Source: Rhytidiadelphus loreus
Lineage: Eukaryota; Streptophyta; Bryopsida; Hypnales; Hylocomiaceae
DNA: 64,000 nt
NCBI GenBank assembly: GCA_947034895.1
Contig: OX344761.1
Location: 69,997,839 to 70,061,838, forward strand
Direction: 5' to 3'
The notes beneath the pieces are model-generated. The model saw only the letters and a list, made by a program, of their open reading frames with translations. It was not told the origin of the DNA and ran no database searches. The position numbers were made by a program, and so were the translations under genes. Shown in pieces: positions 59,301-64,000 of this stretch; positions within the stretch are counted from its first letter, which is position 1; every line of letters begins with the position of its first letter.

Positions 59301-61429
59301 GACCAGACACCAGAGGACCCTACTTGGCGATGCTGAACTGAGCTGAGCTGAGCTACTCCGTGTTATTGTTATTGCAAAACTTCAAATCATTTCCCGAATT
59401 AGACTCTCTCTCTCATTAAAATTTTATTAAACTAATTGACCCACAGAGCCCACTGGGACAGGGCTAATAAAAAATCTCATGTGGTCTTGTGAACCCAGGT
59501 TCCAATATTTCCTAAGAGCATCAGCTCCGGAGAGGGTGGTGGCGAGCGCAGCTCTCTCACTTGGCCCCCACTGTGTGTGCAGCGCAGCCTTGGCGCTCAC
59601 CAAATAACAAAAAAACAAGGCTTTCTTCTCCTAGATTCTGCACTCTTTTATCCTCCCAAGGTTGCACTTTTGGGGACTTCTTATTAACATTTGTTAATCA
59701 GCCTAAACCATTCCTCCCCCCTGGAGAGGAGAGAGGATAATGCCTCCCTATATGCCTTGGAGAGAACTTAGTTGTAATCTGTAAAGAATCATTGGCTGGC
59801 TGTGAAGTTGCCATGTTGTGGCTCCCACTTTTGTGGAAGTTGAAGGGACCCCACAGCGTTGGTTAACAATGTTATATTGGGGGACAAAAACATGGTAATG
59901 ATGAAGAGGATCTTGACAAAACGGGCCCACTCAAAATTTCACTGGACCCAATTGAATGGTGTTGAAGGCTTTGATTTTTTGGATCCAGGTCAAATGAATT
60001 TGGTTGGCTGTGTAGAGGTGGAAGAAGGTTTGAAGCCTGGCCCATGCACTAGTTGTCCGAGGCTCATTGCCCATGCATGAGTGGTGATACTCTAAGTATT
60101 CTAAGAGGAGCTCCAATGCTAAGCTTGAATTCAATGCCATAAAAGTGACTCTGATGCTAAGCCTAGCTAAATTCAAGCTCTAAACAAACATAGACCTATG
60201 TTGTATGAAGATTGGTATCTAATGGTGGCCCTCTATCAAGTCTTTCATCCCACTACAAGATGCTTTGTGGAACCCTAACTGACCTTTTTTTGTATTAGAT
60301 GGTGGGCCTCGCAAGTGCGGAAAAACATGTCTTGATTGATTCAAACAATCATGGAGAAGTAGAAGAGGGAGTTGCAATGTGGCACTAGCCATAGTAAAAA
60401 GAATCAAGCTTGTTCCTAATAGAGTTGAGGGCAATGAAAAACTCAATAAAATTCTAGTCCAAGGACACTTTACTTAGGGAGGGGGGGTCAAGAGCATGCA
60501 AATTTGTTTAACAAACCCATCGTGTCCATTTAATATTCCTAGACTTGGACCCATCAATATAGGACTAGAATCAATATAGGGATAACAACTCCATTTGAAT
60601 TGCTCTACGGTAAACATGGTAACTACATCTAAAGTAGAAGGTCCGTAAAGTAGCTATTTACTAGATGATTCCCAATTTTGGGGAGTGACTTCTTGAAATA
60701 TTTGTTAGTTAACTTCCCTTGAAAAAATAATGGAATTGGCATCTAATCCAAGTCATTTCATATTTTTTGAACCATCGTGGAATTAGTTATGAATTTTGAA
60801 GTTGAAATCACATAGGGCACTCAAAACATCCACCCCTTGATATGTTCACTATTATATTTGGCCAACAAAAATACTTCTAAAAATAGACTCTATAATTTTT
60901 TGGATATTCATAAAAAAATTATGGAAAATAAAACAAAATATTATATTTGAAGGTATTTGCCAAATCACATTTAATAACTTTAATCAATTATTTAGCACAA
61001 AATGTTAAATGTGACCACAACTTACATTATTGGTACACTAGATGAATGCAATTCATGAAAGCAATATGTCCCTTTGTAATAAAGAAACCTTTTAGAATAT
61101 GGCGAGGAATCTTGTCGCTTTTTCTACTTCTTAACTTTAAATGTGTTTAAACAAGCAATTGTTGAATATAGTTTCTATCAATTGATTGCTTGTTTTTTTG
61201 TTGAATCTTGTTGTAAACCTAAAGATTATTTTAGTTTTGTTCTTTTATAAATATTTGGATACTATATGAATAAGCTTTGAATTTCAAAACTATTGAGAAT
61301 AAAAAGACTTAAAATCAATCCTAGATTTTCATAAATTGAGGTTGTAGATTTTAGGCAAGAATCTATGGGGATTAGTTTTAAGTTAACTCACTTTACTTTA
61401 CTTGGCACCTTCTTTTTTTCAACACCCAT
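59301..61429. other. Intergenic, dispersed repeats
   Basis: 59340-59355 is a short (GAGCT)n run. 60640-60860 is a copy of the repeat found at 26.5/27.3 and 32.5 kb. No supported gene. Confidence 0.45.
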
Positions 61430-63232
61430 TTAATTCTTAAAGTACCATTGGCCCTTTGAAGACACAATAAATTTTAGATAGGTTTCTATTCTCTCAATTT
61501 TTGCTGAAATTTTTTGAAATTTTTCCTAGGGATGTAGAATTTTGGTATCTTTGTATATAATCTTTATTTAAATTAAACTTATGGTTCAGAAATTAGACCC
61601 TTTTCTTACAAAATGTTGGTTGAGGGATATGTCCTACATGGAAACGTTCTTTTATTTCTAAGGGGGCAACAAATGGAGGCAAAGGTGAAGTTCAAGAGGA
61701 AAGCAATAGGGGAAGTTATTAGAATGAATATGGGCCTCAACACTATATTGACATAGGAACTTTGAATGTAGATTGTGAGAGGAAATTTTGTCAATTTCAA
61801 CATGTTATATACCAATATAAAGGTCTTCTAATTGCGCTTCTAACATTAGAAAATAGGTCTTTTATTCCAAAATGTGAGGAAAAACACACTCTAAAGTGTG
61901 TGGCTAAGGATTTTACAATAAAAACCTTGAGTATAGATTAAAAGAGGAATGTTTCTTCAAATCCAACATGCTATATATTTTTCTTCAAAATTTTATTGCC
62001 AAGGGTTTGGGACATTTCCTATGAGGAAAACTTTGGTCGTAAAAGTAAAAAAAAACATGATGGGATCAATAGGGGATCATTACAGAAACCTTTAGCCAAT
62101 GATGTTCAATGTCTTAGGCACTTGGCTATTTGCATTAGACTACTAATTTCTATAGAAAATTTGAATATTGGATTTTATTTTTTAAATTTTGGTCCTTGTG
62201 AAGAATGAATCACTCTAAAAATTGTTGAAATATTAGTTTTTGAAAATTTGTAGTGAAAAATGTGTGTGCCAAAAAAAATTGGTGAATTGTCAATTTTTGG
62301 TACATCCCTACATTATAGATTTTTTGTGAATGTGTTCTACATTTTTTTTTAATTGTGAAAATTGATAGAAGTTTGACTAATATGATCTCCAAAGCAAACC
62401 TAACTCTTGAAGGAAGATTTCACAAAAGGTTAGCGCACTTTGTGAACATTGTATATTATGTTCAAATTACTAATTTTTAAATCAATTTTTAAAATATATA
62501 GCATTAACATAATGAAAAATGAACAAACCGCATGTACATATAAATAATACATCAACTTATGAAAAATTCTTTGTTTGTCAAAATTGGTTTTCTTTAAAGA
62601 TTTTTATTTTCTAAAATCCCATTTAATATTAGTTTGGCCATTTCTATCCAAGTTTTGATTGTAAAAATTGTCCACATCCAACTTTAGATTTCAAATTTAA
62701 TTGAAATATTTGCCTCCCAGATTTAATTTTGAAATATATTAAGAAAGAAAATTCATCAAAAATGTTTTTTAATAGATTAAAATTTAAAATTCACTATAAA
62801 ATAGATTTTACTTTATTAACTTATGAGATTCAAATGAGTATGAACTTTTTCAAGTTTTGATTATTATTACATTTTGAAATGTTTGAATGTTTTATAGCTC
62901 AATATTCTATCAAAAAACCTCTTTTCATGAAATTTTGGATAGAATTTTGTTAGTGGGACATGTAGTGTTTCAAAATAATTTAATATATTTGTAAGAATAT
63001 ATTATTTTTGTTTTCCTAAGGACCATTACACAAGATTAAAATTCTCCAACCATCTTAGGTTTATTTCTTACAAGAATTGTTTTTTTATATTCACGCTTGA
63101 TCTTTTGAAAGTGCCATAGTAAGTGCACTTTGACACAAAAAGTATGTCACCCTATTAGACATTCACCCTTTAGAGTGTTAGATTCTTAAATTTAAAATCC
63201 ATTGTGCAAGAAATTCCCTCAATTGAAATTGG
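61430..63232. other. Partial TTAA-family left end, then AT-rich DNA
   Basis: TTAATTCTTAAAGTACCATTGGCCC at 61430 and the following about 150 bp parallel the left end of copy B (28277), but no matching right end was found. 62400-63230 is very AT-rich; its last part may be further decayed retrotransposon sequence upstream of the pol fragment. Confidence 0.4.
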
Positions 63233-64000
63233 TTGTCATCTATAAAGGATGTGCAATATTTTGGGTTTACAAACTTCTATAGAATCTTCATAAAATATTG
63301 TTCACAAGTTGTTGCCACATTAATTCAACTTACTAGAATTGTTTTGTTTAGGATGACAAGGTTAAAGAATGCTTTTAGAATATTGAATTTCTCTTTTACA
63401 TCCTCCCCTACTCTAATACAAATAAATCCGATAGAAGTCATAGAACCATTCAGTTTCTTGATGCAAATGCATCAAATTTTGCTCTCAAGTGGATCCATAC
63501 TTTCTCGATATGGAGAAGATGACAAACTCTGTCCGATTGAATTTTGCTCTTAAAAAGACCTTGGCAATAGAAATCAATTAATTTAGAAATCTATGACAAA
63601 AATTTATTGGCAACCATTGATACATTAAAGAATGGAGACATTTTCTAGAAGGGCTCAACATAAAGTCATAGTATATACATTGAGCACAGGAACCTTTTAT
63701 AATGAATAAGTGCCAAATGGAGTCTATCGCTTTTTCAATTCAATTTTGTCATTACATATCTATAGTACCAACATAAAAAACATATGCTCTTTTTTGACGT
63801 TCTTATTTGGCTCCAAAATTAGGTGACGTAATCTTGAACCAATAGAAATCATTTGTTCTAAAACTATCCAATATATAACCAAAAAAACATTGATAATGTC
63901 TATAGTTGAAGATAACTCTTTTAAAGAAGAAATTCAATGGGTGATGAAGACCAATCCATTTATGATACCTATGGAACAACATTAAAAAAATAAATTTATG
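63233..64000 (+). pseudogene. Decayed Ty3/gypsy pol fragment (RT/RNase H), runs off window
   Basis: The ORF 63233-63553 begins SSIKDVQYFGFTNFYRIFIK, which resembles the end of the gypsy reverse transcriptase thumb/connection region (the usual phrase is 'S-KDVQSFLGFANFYRRFI'). It continues with a hydrophobic stretch and a GEDDKLCPI-F motif like that leading into RNase H. After the stop at 63551-63553, other frames still show EWRHFLEG-like (about 63630-63655) sequence typical of RNase H, broken by stops and frameshifts. So it is an inactive, old insertion on the + strand. LTRs are outside the window or eroded. Confidence 0.7.

Overview
The window looks like a gene-poor, repeat-rich stretch of nuclear DNA from a land plant. 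The evidence is two recognisable plant-type genes, GT-AG introns, AT-rich intergenic DNA and many kinds of transposon ends. The coatomer protein reads to me as closest to non-seed plants (bryophyte or lycophyte grade), but that is an impression from remembered sequences and not a measured placement. I see no bacterial, organellar, rRNA, intact tRNA or CRISPR content.

Three coding genes can be supported, all on the + strand. (1) 15213-21073 is a complete nine-exon gene for coatomer subunit alpha, 1216 aa by my exon joins. (2) 22489-22821 is a 110-aa ORF of unknown function with three copies of an R-W-P-(x)-Q-G-W motif, the last forming its C-terminus. (3) 41363-42217 is a single-exon gene for a PRT1-like E3 ubiquitin ligase (RING-RING-ZZ, 284 aa), preceded by about 1.4 kb that looks like an intron-containing 5' leader with three tandem repeats of about 258 bp. 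The genes are not functionally linked: one acts in COPI vesicle traffic, one probably in N-degron protein turnover, one is unknown.

The rest is mostly mobile DNA. 1-2640: GC-richer, retroelement-like DNA with a minisatellite and a minus-strand TATA box. 2640-3010 and 13780-14296: two inverted-orientation copies of one repeat; the second copy is bounded by inverted repeats. 4691-5556, 28277-29208, 49954-50836 and 52627-53562: a family of about 0.87-0.94 kb elements with CCCTAAAG-type termini flanked by TTAA, plus partial copies near 56108 and 61430. 7.9-8.5 kb: a possible NB-ARC resistance-gene remnant and a SINE-like piece. 9939-10834: two CACTA-type miniature elements, one a perfect 150-bp snap-back. 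25.7, 29.5, 32.7, 44.8, 47.7 and 48.6 kb: further hairpin or terminal-inverted-repeat elements. 63233-64000: a decayed Ty3/gypsy pol fragment running off the right edge.

I did not find a convincing new multi-gene system. The items most worth checking are the triplicated-motif small protein, the TTAA-flanked element family, the tandem leader repeats upstream of the PRT1-like gene, and the duplicated splice-donor segment inside coatomer intron 1.
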